This document shows positions 26,016 through 34,116 of a stretch of 64,000 bases of DNA, one piece after another. Every line of letters begins with the position of its first letter. The first letter of the stretch is position 1. The DNA is from Amycolatopsis sp. NBRC 101858. GTDB lineage: Bacteria; Actinomycetota; Actinomycetes; Mycobacteriales; Pseudonocardiaceae. The position numbers were made by a program, and so were the translations under genes. The notes below the pieces were generated by a model. It was not told the DNA's origin. It did no database searches and worked only from the letters and a program-made list of their open reading frames with translations. The stretch spans positions 186,001-250,000 of the forward strand of contig NZ_BSTD01000006.1 of the NCBI RefSeq assembly GCF_030269325.1, in the 5' to 3' direction.

Positions 26016-26073
26016 TTGACACGGCCCGCTCGGAGGGTGTGAGATCTGACCCTATAGATAGGAAACTTTCCTA
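26016..26073 (+). promoter_or_regulatory. Promoter and operator-like palindrome of the secreted dehydrogenase
   Basis: TTGACA at 26016-26021 stands 18 bases from TGAGAT at 26040-26045. A palindrome TAGGAAACTTTCCTA follows at 26059-26073, around the expected start of transcription. Similar TTAGGAAA...TTTCCTAA palindromes are common before secreted carbohydrate-active genes in actinobacteria, which suggests a repressor site. Confidence 0.5.
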
Positions 26074-26156
26074 ACTATTAGGTCCAGTTCCGGTGGTCCG
26101 CCGACCAGTTCCGCCCCGGTCACCCCCTGTCCCCCGACCCACGCAGGAGGCTCCCA

Positions 26157-28727
26157 GTGGCACCCCGTCCACCGTGGCGCGTGGTACTGGCCGGTACCGC
26201 CGTCGCGGCGCTCGGCCTCACCGCGCTCAGCCCGGTAAGCGCTTTCGCCGCCGCCGCAACGGATTACGAGTCCGAGAACGCCGTGATCTCCCAGGGCGTC
26301 GTCGAATCGAACCACGCCGGCTACTCCGGCACCGGGTTCGTCAACTTCGACAACGTCGCCGGCAGCTACGTCGAATACTCCGTGAACGCCGCGCAGGCGG
26401 GCACGCACACCCTGACCTTCCGCTACGCCAACGGAACCGCCGACAACCGGCCGGTGCAGCTGGTCGTCGACGGCGGCGACAAGGGCACCGTCGACTTCCC
26501 CGGCACCGGCGCGTGGACGACGTGGAAGACCGCCACCGCGACCGTGCAGCTGACCGCCGGCGTCAACAAGATCCGCACCACCGCGACCACCGCCAACGGC
26601 GGCCCGAACGCCGACAAGCTCACCGACACCTTCACCGCGCCGAGCGACAGCGAACCGCCGTCGCCGCCGTCGAACCTCGCGGTGAGCACCATCCTCCCCA
26701 CCGCGGCGACGTTCTCCTGGACCGCCGCGACCGACAACGTCGGCGTCGTGCGGTACGAGATCAACCGCGGCGGCAACATCCTCAAGACCGTCGACGGGAC
26801 CACGACGAGCGCGACCGTCGACAACCTGACCCCGAACACCGCCTACGACATCTCCGTCGGCGCGTTCGACGCCGCGGGCAACCCGTCCCAGCAGAGCAAC
26901 GTGGTCACCTTCACCACGCCGCCGAGCGACGACACCACCCCGCCCACCGTGCCGGGCAACCTGCGCTCCACCGGCGTCACCGCCAACAGCGTTTCCCTGG
27001 CGTGGAACGCTTCCACCGACAACGGCGGCACGGTCGCCGGGTACGACGTCTTCCAGGGCGCCACGAAGGTCGCGACCACGACGTCGCTCGGCACGACCGT
27101 GACGAACCTGAACCCGAGCACCTCCTACACCTTCACGGTCAAGGCCCGTGACCCCGACGGCAACAGCTCCGCGGCGAGCAACGCGGTCACCGCCAAGACG
27201 AGCGCCCCGGGCGGCGCCGGGGGCATCCCGGAGTACGACAAGGACATCGCGAAGGTCGACCTCGGCTGGGCGGTGGACTTCCTGCCCAACGGCAACGCGC
27301 TGGTGACCGAGCGGGACCGGTTCGAGATCCTGCTGGTGACGCCGTCCGGGCAGAAGACCACGCTGGGCAAGGTGCCGGGCGCGGTCGGCACAAACGGCGA
27401 AGGCGGCCTGCTCGGCCTGGCGATTTCGCCGAACTGGGCGAGCGACCACGCGATCTACCTGTACCACACCGCCTCCGGCGACAACCGGATCGTGAAGATG
27501 ACCTACGACGGCACCACGCTGTCCTCGACGTCGACGCCGGTGCTGACCGGGATCGCGAAGAACCGCTACCACAACGGCGGCCGGATCAAGTTCGGCCCGG
27601 ACGGCAAACTCTACGCCACCGTCGGCGACGCGAAGAACAGCGACAACGCGCAGAACAAGAGCTCGCTCAACGGGAAGATCCTCCGGCTCAACCCGGACGG
27701 CTCCGCACCGAGCGACAACCCGTTCTACGCCACCGGCGGCAACGCGCGGTACGTCTGGAGCTACGGCCACCGCAACCCGCAGGGCCTGGCCTGGGACTCC
27801 CGGGGGCAGCTGTGGGCGGCGGAGTTCGGCGAGAGCAGCCAGGACGAGCTCAACCTGATCCAGAAGGGCGGCAACTTCGGCTGGCCGAGCTGCGAAGGCA
27901 CGCAGGGCAGCTGCAGCGGCTTCATCGCCCCGAAGAAGACGTGGTCGACGTCGCAGGCCGGGCCGAGCGGGGTCGAGATCGTCAACGACTGGATCTACAT
28001 CGCCGGCGTCACCGGCGAGCAGATGTTCGCCACGCAGATCAACGCCGCGGGCACCGGCGTCGGCACGGTGTCGACGCTGTTCTCCGGCCGCTGGGGCCGG
28101 TTGCGCTCGGTCACGAAGACCCCGGACGGCGGGCTGTGGCTGACCTCGACGAACAACGACAAGAACGGCGGCACGCCGTCGGTGCTGGACAACGTGATCG
28201 TGCGGCTGAAGTTCCCCGGCGGCGCCACGCCGGGTGACTTCAAGCTGACCAGCTCCGCCTTCGCCGACAACGCGACCATCCCGGACAAGTACACCTGCGC
28301 CGGCGACGGCACGGCGGGCCAGGACCCGTCGCCGCCGCTCGCGTGGGGCGCGTCCACCGGCGCGAAGGGCTACGCGGTCGTGTTCGCGGACGTCGCCAAC
28401 AGCGGCACCAAGCTGCATTGGGCGATTTGGGACATCCCGGCGTCGGCCCGGTCGCTGCCGGAGGGGCTCGGGGCGGGGTACACCGTGCCGGACCAGGGTG
28501 GCGCGAAGCAGAAGGCCATGGGCAGTGGGGCGAACGCGCAGAAGTTCTTCGGCCCCTGCCCGGGCGGGTCCAGCCACCCGTACACGTTCACGCTCTACGC
28601 CCTGACCACCGCGACGGTCCCCGGCCTGAGCTCGTCCTCGACGATGGCCCAGGTCGAAACGGCGGTCAAGGGCGCCTCGGCGGGCAGCGTCGTGCTGCGC
28701 GGGAAGTCCAGCGCGGCGGCCCAGTAG
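26157..28727 (+). CDS. Secreted CBM-FN3-FN3-sugar dehydrogenase-PEBP fusion
   Basis: An 856-residue secreted protein. A signal peptide (RPPWRVVLAGTAVAALG..., cut near AFAAAA) precedes a CBM6/35-like carbohydrate-binding module (about 36-160), two fibronectin type III domains (165-256 and 260-350), and a glucose/sorbosone-dehydrogenase beta-propeller (357-690). The propeller shows GWAVDFLPNGNALVTERD, EGGLLGLAISPNW, and YGHRNPQGLAWD. A YbhB/YbcL-type PEBP domain follows at 695-853 (DGTAGQDPSPPLAWG, LHWAIWDIPASARSLP). It probably binds extracellular polysaccharide and oxidises sugars with PQQ, inferred from family. GGAGG precedes GTG 26157. The PEBP tail on this enzyme is unusual. Confidence 0.88.
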   Translation: MAPRPPWRVVLAGTAVAALGLTALSPVSAFAAAATDYESENAVISQGVVESNHAGYSGTGFVNFDNVAGSYVEYSVNAAQAGTHTLTFRYANGTADNRPVQLVVDGGDKGTVDFPGTGAWTTWKTATATVQLTAGVNKIRTTATTANGGPNADKLTDTFTAPSDSEPPSPPSNLAVSTILPTAATFSWTAATDNVGVVRYEINRGGNILKTVDGTTTSATVDNLTPNTAYDISVGAFDAAGNPSQQSNVVTFTTPPSDDTTPPTVPGNLRSTGVTANSVSLAWNASTDNGGTVAGYDVFQGATKVATTTSLGTTVTNLNPSTSYTFTVKARDPDGNSSAASNAVTAKTSAPGGAGGIPEYDKDIAKVDLGWAVDFLPNGNALVTERDRFEILLVTPSGQKTTLGKVPGAVGTNGEGGLLGLAISPNWASDHAIYLYHTASGDNRIVKMTYDGTTLSSTSTPVLTGIAKNRYHNGGRIKFGPDGKLYATVGDAKNSDNAQNKSSLNGKILRLNPDGSAPSDNPFYATGGNARYVWSYGHRNPQGLAWDSRGQLWAAEFGESSQDELNLIQKGGNFGWPSCEGTQGSCSGFIAPKKTWSTSQAGPSGVEIVNDWIYIAGVTGEQMFATQINAAGTGVGTVSTLFSGRWGRLRSVTKTPDGGLWLTSTNNDKNGGTPSVLDNVIVRLKFPGGATPGDFKLTSSAFADNATIPDKYTCAGDGTAGQDPSPPLAWGASTGAKGYAVVFADVANSGTKLHWAIWDIPASARSLPEGLGAGYTVPDQGGAKQKAMGSGANAQKFFGPCPGGSSHPYTFTLYALTTATVPGLSSSSTMAQVETAVKGASAGSVVLRGKSSAAAQ

Positions 28728-28729
28728 CC

Positions 28730-28770
28730 GCGGCAGGGGTGACCGGAGCGGCGCCGGTCACCCCTGCCGC
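28730..28770. terminator. Bidirectional hairpin terminator
   Basis: A perfect 17-bp stem (28730-28746 with 28754-28770, GCGGCAGGGGTGACCGG on the left) and a 7-base loop between two convergent genes. Confidence 0.85.
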
Positions 28771-28781
28771 CCTGCTCCCCC

Positions 28782-29150
28782 TCAGCTCGGTCCGGCGATG
28801 CTGCGCAGGTGGGCGTCGACGTCGAAGCCGTGTTCCTCCAGCCGCCGCCGGGCCAGCAGGAGCTCGTCGGGGGTGAACAGCTCGGCGTACTCGTCGCGCA
28901 GCATCGTCGCCTCGGAGCTGCGGCCGAGCTGGTTCTTCTCCCAGAGCACGGTGAACCCGCCGGCGGTCCCGGCGCCGCGCAGCAGCAGGCGGGCCGCTTC
29001 GACGCCGCCGTGCTCGCGCACCATCCGTTCGAACTGGGCGGGCCGGTACCCGTAGTCCTTGGCCAGGACCCGGCAGCCGTCGAGCAGGTCCTCGGTGAAC
29101 CGCGCGGCGAGCCGGGGATCGACCGGGACGGGAGCGGCTGGTTCGGGCAT
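28782..29150 (-). CDS. Conserved hypothetical protein, small helical
   Basis: A 122-residue acidic, mostly helical protein. The recognisable block DYGYRPAQFERMVREHGGV near residue 35, then a GFTVLWEKNQLGRSSEAT stretch and LFTPDELLLARRRLEEHGFD near the end, occurs in many bacterial hypothetical proteins, alone or beside other domains. I cannot name its function. GAGAGG precedes the ATG. The neighbours are a convergent secreted dehydrogenase and, upstream, decayed coding sequence. It could be a leftover of a larger locus. Confidence 0.7.
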   Translation of the reverse strand: MPEPAAPVPVDPRLAARFTEDLLDGCRVLAKDYGYRPAQFERMVREHGGVEAARLLLRGAGTAGGFTVLWEKNQLGRSSEATMLRDEYAELFTPDELLLARRRLEEHGFDVDAHLRSIAGPS

Positions 29151-29401
29151 GGGACACCTCTCGGCAGGATGGCTTCCCTGATTAATCGCAAACCGTACCG
29201 GTTTCGCTACGCCATTCGGGAAAAGTTTCGCGGAGGAGCACTCTCCGTGGTCTTGAACGCCGGACAACCGGCGGCGCCCCCGGCCGGGATGGCCGGCGTG
29301 CGAACCGTGGTGCACGGCGCCCTTTCTGTCCACTGTGGACAGATCTACGCCCACCGCGAGGGCGGTGAGCAGCTCGAAGGCGGCCTCTCGGCCGCGAGCA
29401 G

Positions 29402-30070
29402 GACACCCGCGTCGACGGCGAACTCGAGCGGGACCGCTACCTGCTGCAAGTCCGGCCCGCGCCGCCGTCACCCGATGCGGTGATCCGGCAGTTGAGCGCG
29501 GCCGCCGCGTACTGGCACGGCGTCGCCCGAGAGCTGCTCTCCGCCGCCGACACCCGAAGAACTCGCCGAAGCCCGGAAAGCACAGCAGCGAGCCGGCGAA
29601 GAGGCACGCGCGAAGGCCGAGCACGAGCGGCTGCTACGCGAGTGGGCGGCACCCTGCCGAACGAGCGGATTCCGGCCCTGCGGCCGGGGTTTCTCCGGGA
29701 GTTCACCAAGCGGGAGCGGGGTTTGGCCGGTGACGTGCCGGCGGCGTCACCCGAAGCCCGGCGTGCGCCGGCCCACTGGGTGGCGCGGCGGACGCCCGAG
29801 CGGGCGGAGCTGACCGGAGTCGGCTGGATCGCGGACGGGCTGCGCGCGCCCGAGGAGGGGCGACCGCTGCCCCCGCCGTTCGACAACGGGAAATCCGCGT
29901 GTGATCGCCTGCTGTCGGATCCCGCGGTGCCGCAGGCCATGGCCTTCCCGGCGATCTTCGGCGCGGCGGAGGAAGAGGCGCTGAGCCGCACGCCGGCAGC
30001 GGCCGCGGTGACGTTCGGCGACAAAGGAGCGGCGTTCTTCACCGAAGCACGCGAGGTGCTGGCGGACTGA
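29402..30070 (+). pseudogene. Decayed, frameshifted coding remnant
   Basis: Codon-like sequence that changes frame. From about 29402 one frame reads DTRVDGELERDRYLLQVRP and AVIRQLSAAAAYWHGVAREL. Near 29550 sense passes to another frame reading TPEELAEARKAQQRAGEEA and AEHERLLREWAA. After about 29645 it returns to the first frame (RPGFLREFTKRERG, GWIADGL, DNGKSACDRLLSDP) up to a stop at 30070. No single frame with a credible start covers it. I read it as a pseudogene with at least two frameshifts. The original protein is not recognised. A GTCCA-N3-TGGAC palindrome lies just upstream at 29328-29340. The 29151-29401 stretch holds nothing else I can support. Confidence 0.55.
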
Positions 30071-30080
30071 AGCGGCCGGG

Positions 30081-30689
30081 TCACCAGCCGAACAGGCCCT
30101 CCATGATCCGCGCGCAGCGGGCCGTCATCGCCCCCGCGTCCTCGTCCGGGCGGTCGATCCACCAGCTGATCAGCGAGTCGACCACGCCGGTCCACACCTG
30201 CGCGATCGCCTCGATGTCGACCGGGTCGGCCAGCCCGCGCGCCGTCATCAGCTGCGTCGCGCCGAGCAGGGCGAACGCGTCCAGGCGGCGCCGGTAGTCC
30301 GCCGCCGCGGCCGCGATGTCGCCGCTGCCCGGGACCGTCTCGTCGCGCAGGAGGCGCCACGCGTACCGGTCGTGGTCGAACGTCGTGAAGATCGCCGAAA
30401 GCACCTTCAGCGGCATCTGCTCGGGCTCGCCGCCGGCCGCCATGGTCGTCGCGACACCCTCGGTCAGCCGGTCGCCCGCGCGGTGCAGGCACGCCAGGTA
30501 GAGCCCGTCCTTGGAGCCGAAGTACTGGTACAGCAACGGCTTCGTGACGCCGACCCGGCGCGCGATCTCGACCATCGACGCGCCCGCGTAGCCCGCCCGG
30601 CCGAACTCCTCGGTGCCGGCCACGACGAGCTGGGCCTCCCGCTCTTCGCGGGGCATGCCCTTGGTCCCGACCGCCCTTGACTCCGTCAC
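30081..30689 (-). CDS. TetR family transcriptional regulator
   Basis: A 202-residue TetR-type regulator. The HTH spans about residues 20-65 (EEFGRAGYAGASMVEIARRV, then VTKPLLYQYFGSKDGLYL). The C-terminal ligand domain is Ala/Leu-rich with two late tryptophans (QVWTGVVDSLISWWIDRP). It is divergent from the sterol-desaturase-like gene at 30760, with 70 bp between them, and an ACCCTAGGGT palindrome lies in that gap, so local control of the hydroxylase and of itself is likely. Ligand unknown, perhaps lipid-like as in many such pairs. Confidence 0.9.
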   Translation of the reverse strand: MTESRAVGTKGMPREEREAQLVVAGTEEFGRAGYAGASMVEIARRVGVTKPLLYQYFGSKDGLYLACLHRAGDRLTEGVATTMAAGGEPEQMPLKVLSAIFTTFDHDRYAWRLLRDETVPGSGDIAAAAADYRRRLDAFALLGATQLMTARGLADPVDIEAIAQVWTGVVDSLISWWIDRPDEDAGAMTARCARIMEGLFGW

Positions 30690-30716
30690 GCCGGAGAGCC
30701 TACCGTGCGTAAAGTG

Positions 30717-30726
30717 ACCCTAGGGT
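30717..30726. promoter_or_regulatory. Candidate TetR operator ACCCTAGGGT
   Basis: A perfect 10-bp palindrome in the 70-bp divergent spacer, flanked by GTAA at 30709 and TTAC ending 30733. Probable overlap with both promoters. Confidence 0.5.
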
Positions 30727-30759
30727 AAGTTACCGTCAGGTCAGATCAGAGGAGGCGAC

Positions 30760-31629
30760 GTGGCCGAGTTCCTGGCGCACCTGCGCGACCCCGTGCTGTT
30801 CGCGATCCCGGTGTTCGTGCTGTTCGTGGTGATCGAGATCGTCGCGGTGCACGTGCTCGGGCACGACGACAACGTCATCGGCTACAGCCCGGCCGACACC
30901 CGCACGAGCATGCTGATGGGCACCGTCGCGGTCGGCGTCAACGCGCTGTTCCGCCTGGTGATGCTCTTCGTGTTCGCCGCGCTGTTCGAGCTCGCGCCGG
31001 TCAGGTTCGACCCGCGCGACTGGTGGACGTGGGTGCTCATGCTGCTCGGCCAGGAGCTGGTCTTCTACGCCTACCACCGCGCCAGCCACCGGGTGCGGCT
31101 GCTGTGGGCCGGGCACCAGGTGCACCACTCGAGCGAGCACTACAACTTCTCGACAGCGCTGCGCCAGAAGTGGACCCCGTACTTCCAGCTGCCGTTCTGG
31201 TCGGTGCTGGCGCTGTGCGGGATCCCGCCCTGGATGATCCTGACCGGGCTCTCGATCGACCTCGTCTACCAGTTCTTCGTGCACACCGAGAAGGTCGGGA
31301 AGCTGCCGCGCTGGTTCGAGTACGTCTTCAACACCCCGTCGCACCACCGCGTCCACCACGGCAGCGACGCCGAATATCTTGACGCCAACTACGGCGGCAT
31401 CCTGATCATCTGGGACCGGCTGTTCCGCAGTTTCGTGCCCGAAGGCAAGCGGCCGACGTACGGGCTGACGAAGAACATCGGGACGTACAACCTGCTGAAG
31501 GTCGGCTTCCACGAGTACGGCTCGATCCTGCGCGACCTCCGCGGGGCGCGGACGTGGCGCGAGCGCGCGGGGTACGTGTTCGGGCCGCCCGGCTGGCAGC
31601 CCGTCGAAGCCCGCGCGCTCGCCGGGTGA
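30760..31629 (+). CDS. Sterol desaturase/fatty acid hydroxylase family membrane protein
   Basis: A 289-residue integral membrane di-iron enzyme. Three to four hydrophobic segments precede and separate the histidine clusters: YHRASHRVRLLWAGHQVHHS near residue 105 and SHHRVHHGSDAEYLD near 193, together the eight-histidine iron-binding pattern of the family. Members hydroxylate or desaturate sterols, carotenoids or fatty chains, and the substrate here is not evident. GGAGG lies 5 bases before GTG 30760. Probably repressed by the divergent TetR. The stop is one base from the convergent gpgS stop. Confidence 0.9.
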   Translation: MAEFLAHLRDPVLFAIPVFVLFVVIEIVAVHVLGHDDNVIGYSPADTRTSMLMGTVAVGVNALFRLVMLFVFAALFELAPVRFDPRDWWTWVLMLLGQELVFYAYHRASHRVRLLWAGHQVHHSSEHYNFSTALRQKWTPYFQLPFWSVLALCGIPPWMILTGLSIDLVYQFFVHTEKVGKLPRWFEYVFNTPSHHRVHHGSDAEYLDANYGGILIIWDRLFRSFVPEGKRPTYGLTKNIGTYNLLKVGFHEYGSILRDLRGARTWRERAGYVFGPPGWQPVEARALAG

Positions 31630-31630
31630 C

Positions 31631-32665
31631 TTACGCGGTGTCCTGCAGGGTGCGTTCGTTCTCCGGCCGCAACGTCACCGGCAGGCCCGCCAGCGGCGGG
31701 CGCTGCCGCGACGTCAGATCGGTCAGCACCAGCTCGCGCTCGACGCCGTCCGCGGACGCGCCGCGCTGGAACTGCGCCAGGATCGTGGCCGGCGGGATGG
31801 CCGTGACCAGCCGGTCGTAGCGCTCCAGGCGGTCGAACAGGGTCTGCATGATCTGCCCGGACATCCGGCCCAGCGCCTGCGTGCTCTGGTGCCGGTGGAC
31901 GCGGTGGCCGAGGTCGACCTGGGCCAGCGCGTCGAGGCCGCGCAGCTCGACCAGGTCGATGAGGTGCCCGATCTCGACGCCGTAGTTCACGACGAACGGG
32001 ATGCTCTCCAGCACCTCGCGCCGCCCCGCGTATTCGCCGGCGAGGGGTTGCACGAACCCGGACAGCTCCGGCCAGAACATGTTGAGCAGCGGCCGGGCGA
32101 CGAGCTCGGTGACGCGGCCGCCGCCTTCGGGCTCGCTGCCCGCCGCGCCGTTGAGCGGGCGGTGGTAGAAGCCCTTGACGTACGCGACGGACGGGTCGGT
32201 GAGCAGCGGGCCGAGCAGCCCGGTGACGTAGCTCGTGGTGAAGTCGTAGAGATCGCCGTCGACGAAGACGACGAGGTCGCCGGTGGTGGCCGCGACGCCC
32301 TTCCAGAGGGCCTCCCCCTTCCCCTGCAGCCCTTCGAGGGCGGGGAAGACGGCGTCCTGCGCGGCGACCCGCGCCCCGGCCGCGGCGGCCACCTCGGCGG
32401 TCGCGTCGGCCGAGTGGCTGTCGACGACGAGGATCTCGTCGACCAGCCGGTGGTGCTCCTGGAGTTCCTCGCGGATCGCGGTGACGATCGCCCCGACGGT
32501 GGCTTCTTCGTCTCGCGCGGGGATGACGACCGAGACCGTCGTGCCGCGCTTGGCCTCGACCAGGTCTTCCGCCGTCCAGTCCCCCGCTTTGCTGCTGCGC
32601 CGGGCGAGCCAGGTGCCGACCTCCGGCGACACCTGCAGCCGCGCGCCGTTCGTGCTCGTGCGCAT
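31631..32665 (-). CDS. gpgS: Glucosyl-3-phosphoglycerate synthase
   Basis: A 344-residue GT-A glycosyltransferase (family GT81) that joins glucose from NDP-glucose to 3-phosphoglycerate, the first step to glucosylglycerate and, in mycobacteria, methylglucose lipopolysaccharide. VVIPARDEEATVGAIV near residue 48 and EILVVDSHSADATAE near 78 bind the nucleotide. VVFVDGDLYDF near 132 has the metal-binding DxD. YVKGFYHRP, FVVNYGVEIGHLIDL and HRVHRHQSTQALGRMS are typical. I chose ATG 32665 with AAGGGG upstream; the open frame extends further. No gpgP phosphatase is adjacent. Confidence 0.92.
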   Translation of the reverse strand: MRTSTNGARLQVSPEVGTWLARRSSKAGDWTAEDLVEAKRGTTVSVVIPARDEEATVGAIVTAIREELQEHHRLVDEILVVDSHSADATAEVAAAAGARVAAQDAVFPALEGLQGKGEALWKGVAATTGDLVVFVDGDLYDFTTSYVTGLLGPLLTDPSVAYVKGFYHRPLNGAAGSEPEGGGRVTELVARPLLNMFWPELSGFVQPLAGEYAGRREVLESIPFVVNYGVEIGHLIDLVELRGLDALAQVDLGHRVHRHQSTQALGRMSGQIMQTLFDRLERYDRLVTAIPPATILAQFQRGASADGVERELVLTDLTSRQRPPLAGLPVTLRPENERTLQDTA

Positions 32666-32828
32666 GCGTACCCCTTCCCTCGTTCGGCGTATCCATCCCG
32701 AGGTTCGACGCGCCGCGTTTCGCCCGCCGCTCCGCGGTGCTACCGCGGTGTTACGAGATCGCCCCGGCGGCACCGATCCCGTTAACCGCACCGGCGGAAA
32801 ACCGGCTGACCGGCGACGCCGCGCGCTC

Positions 32829-32834
32829 TAGGCT
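32829..32834 (+). promoter_or_regulatory. Candidate leaderless -10 box
   Basis: TAGGCT, eight bases (CGCCGCCG), ATG 32843. Same layout as the LysE gene. Confidence 0.45.
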
Positions 32835-32842
32835 CGCCGCCG

Positions 32843-33253
32843 ATGAGCCAGTACTTCAGCATCGACGGCCAGGACGTCTGGAACCCCTCGAACGGGCCCG
32901 GGCGGCTGTTCGCGCGCCTGGCCGAGGCGCTGGTCCCGCACGCCGGGCGGCCGTCCGGGATCGGCGTGGCACCCGGCGACCCCGACGACCACCCGATCGA
33001 CGGCGCGGTCTTCGCGGAGTTCGTCGACGCGCTGGTGGCCGGACACCGCGCGACCTCGCACCCGATCCAGCGGGCGCTGCTCGAAGGATTCGTGGCGACG
33101 GCGGCCGTCTTGGCCCGCCGCGGCGGCTGTGCGCTGCCCGCGCTCGACGGCCCGGCCGGGACCTCGTCGCACGACATCCCGGGTGGCGGCGCGGCCGGAC
33201 CGGACCGCCTGGCCGAGCTGGTGGCCGAGTACGACCGAGCCATGCCACGGTGA
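32843..33253 (+). CDS. Hypothetical protein (possibly DUF6086 family)
   Basis: A 136-residue protein beginning MSQYFSIDGQDVWNPSNGP, an opening that I associate with the actinobacterial DUF6086 family, although I cannot confirm the match. It has no signal peptide, membrane segment or catalytic motif, and the C-terminal third is Gly/Pro-rich. It overlaps the next gene as GTGA, so the two form a unit. It is likely leaderless. Function unknown. Confidence 0.7.
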   Translation: MSQYFSIDGQDVWNPSNGPGRLFARLAEALVPHAGRPSGIGVAPGDPDDHPIDGAVFAEFVDALVAGHRATSHPIQRALLEGFVATAAVLARRGGCALPALDGPAGTSSHDIPGGGAAGPDRLAELVAEYDRAMPR

Positions 33254-34116
33254 TCGAGCCGATTCGCCCGTTCCGCTGGGACCTGGTGCGGCCCGACCAC
33301 CTCGGCTCCCTGCTCGACGGCCTCCCCGAACCCGACTTGTGGTTTCTCGACGAGCTGACCGACACCGCCGCGAAGGTGCTCGCACGGTCCGGGGACGGCG
33401 AGCTGTACTTCGTCGGGCGGTCCGGGGACTCGGTGTTCGACCTGCTCGGCGGCGCCCTCCCGGAGCCGGGCCGGCTGCACCAGGTGCCGCTGTCCACCGG
33501 GCTGATCGACCACCCGCTGCTGGACCGGCTGCACCCGGCGGAGGTGGCGCAGCTGCGGGCGAACCTCGCCGCGCACGGCCTGAGCCCGGGCACCCTCGGC
33601 CGGGGTTCCCGGCCCGTCACCCTGGTCGACGCCGTGTCTTCGGGCCGGACCCTGCAGCAGTTCACCGGAATCCTGCGCGACTGGGCGGCCGACGAGCGAG
33701 CGGACTGGCCCGCCGTGCTCCGGCGGCTGCGGATCGTCGGCCTGACCTGGCGCCGGCCCACCAGCCCGAACACCCCGCGCTGGCAGCAGCGCGCCGAGTG
33801 GGTGCGCGAACTGCCCACCGGCACGATCCGGAACGTGTCCGTCGAGCCGGCGGTGCTCAGCTATCTCGCCAACGACCAGCCGAAGCTCACCCGGTCGTTC
33901 AGCCGGGACCTGTGGGCGGCCGGCGAAGTCCGCTCCCCCGCCCACGACGGCCGCACCCGGCGAGCCCTCGCCGAAGCGGTCGCGGTCGTCGAGGCCGGGC
34001 GCTCGCCCGCGGTGCGGAAGCGGCTGGCTCGCGTGCTGAGCCGTGAACCGGCCATCGCCGAGCCGTGGCTGCGGGACCTCGTCAGGCGTCTTCTTCTTCC
34101 AGCATCTCCGGCGTGA
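33250..34116 (+). CDS. Hypothetical protein with phosphoribosyltransferase-like loop
   Basis: A 288-residue protein of unknown function. Residues near 45-65 (AKVLARSGDGELYFVGRSGD) and the later RPVTLVDAVSSGRTLQQF near 120 recall the PRPP-binding loop of type I phosphoribosyltransferases (VDDxxSSGRT), with the second acidic residue replaced by Ala. The C-terminal half is helical and Arg-rich. A phosphoribosyltransferase fold is a guess from this loop only. GTG 33250 overlaps the preceding stop. The 3' end overlaps whiA by 35 bp on the opposite strand. Other members of such two-gene units may show the role. Confidence 0.7.
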   Translation: MIEPIRPFRWDLVRPDHLGSLLDGLPEPDLWFLDELTDTAAKVLARSGDGELYFVGRSGDSVFDLLGGALPEPGRLHQVPLSTGLIDHPLLDRLHPAEVAQLRANLAAHGLSPGTLGRGSRPVTLVDAVSSGRTLQQFTGILRDWAADERADWPAVLRRLRIVGLTWRRPTSPNTPRWQQRAEWVRELPTGTIRNVSVEPAVLSYLANDQPKLTRSFSRDLWAAGEVRSPAHDGRTRRALAEAVAVVEAGRSPAVRKRLARVLSREPAIAEPWLRDLVRRLLLPASPA

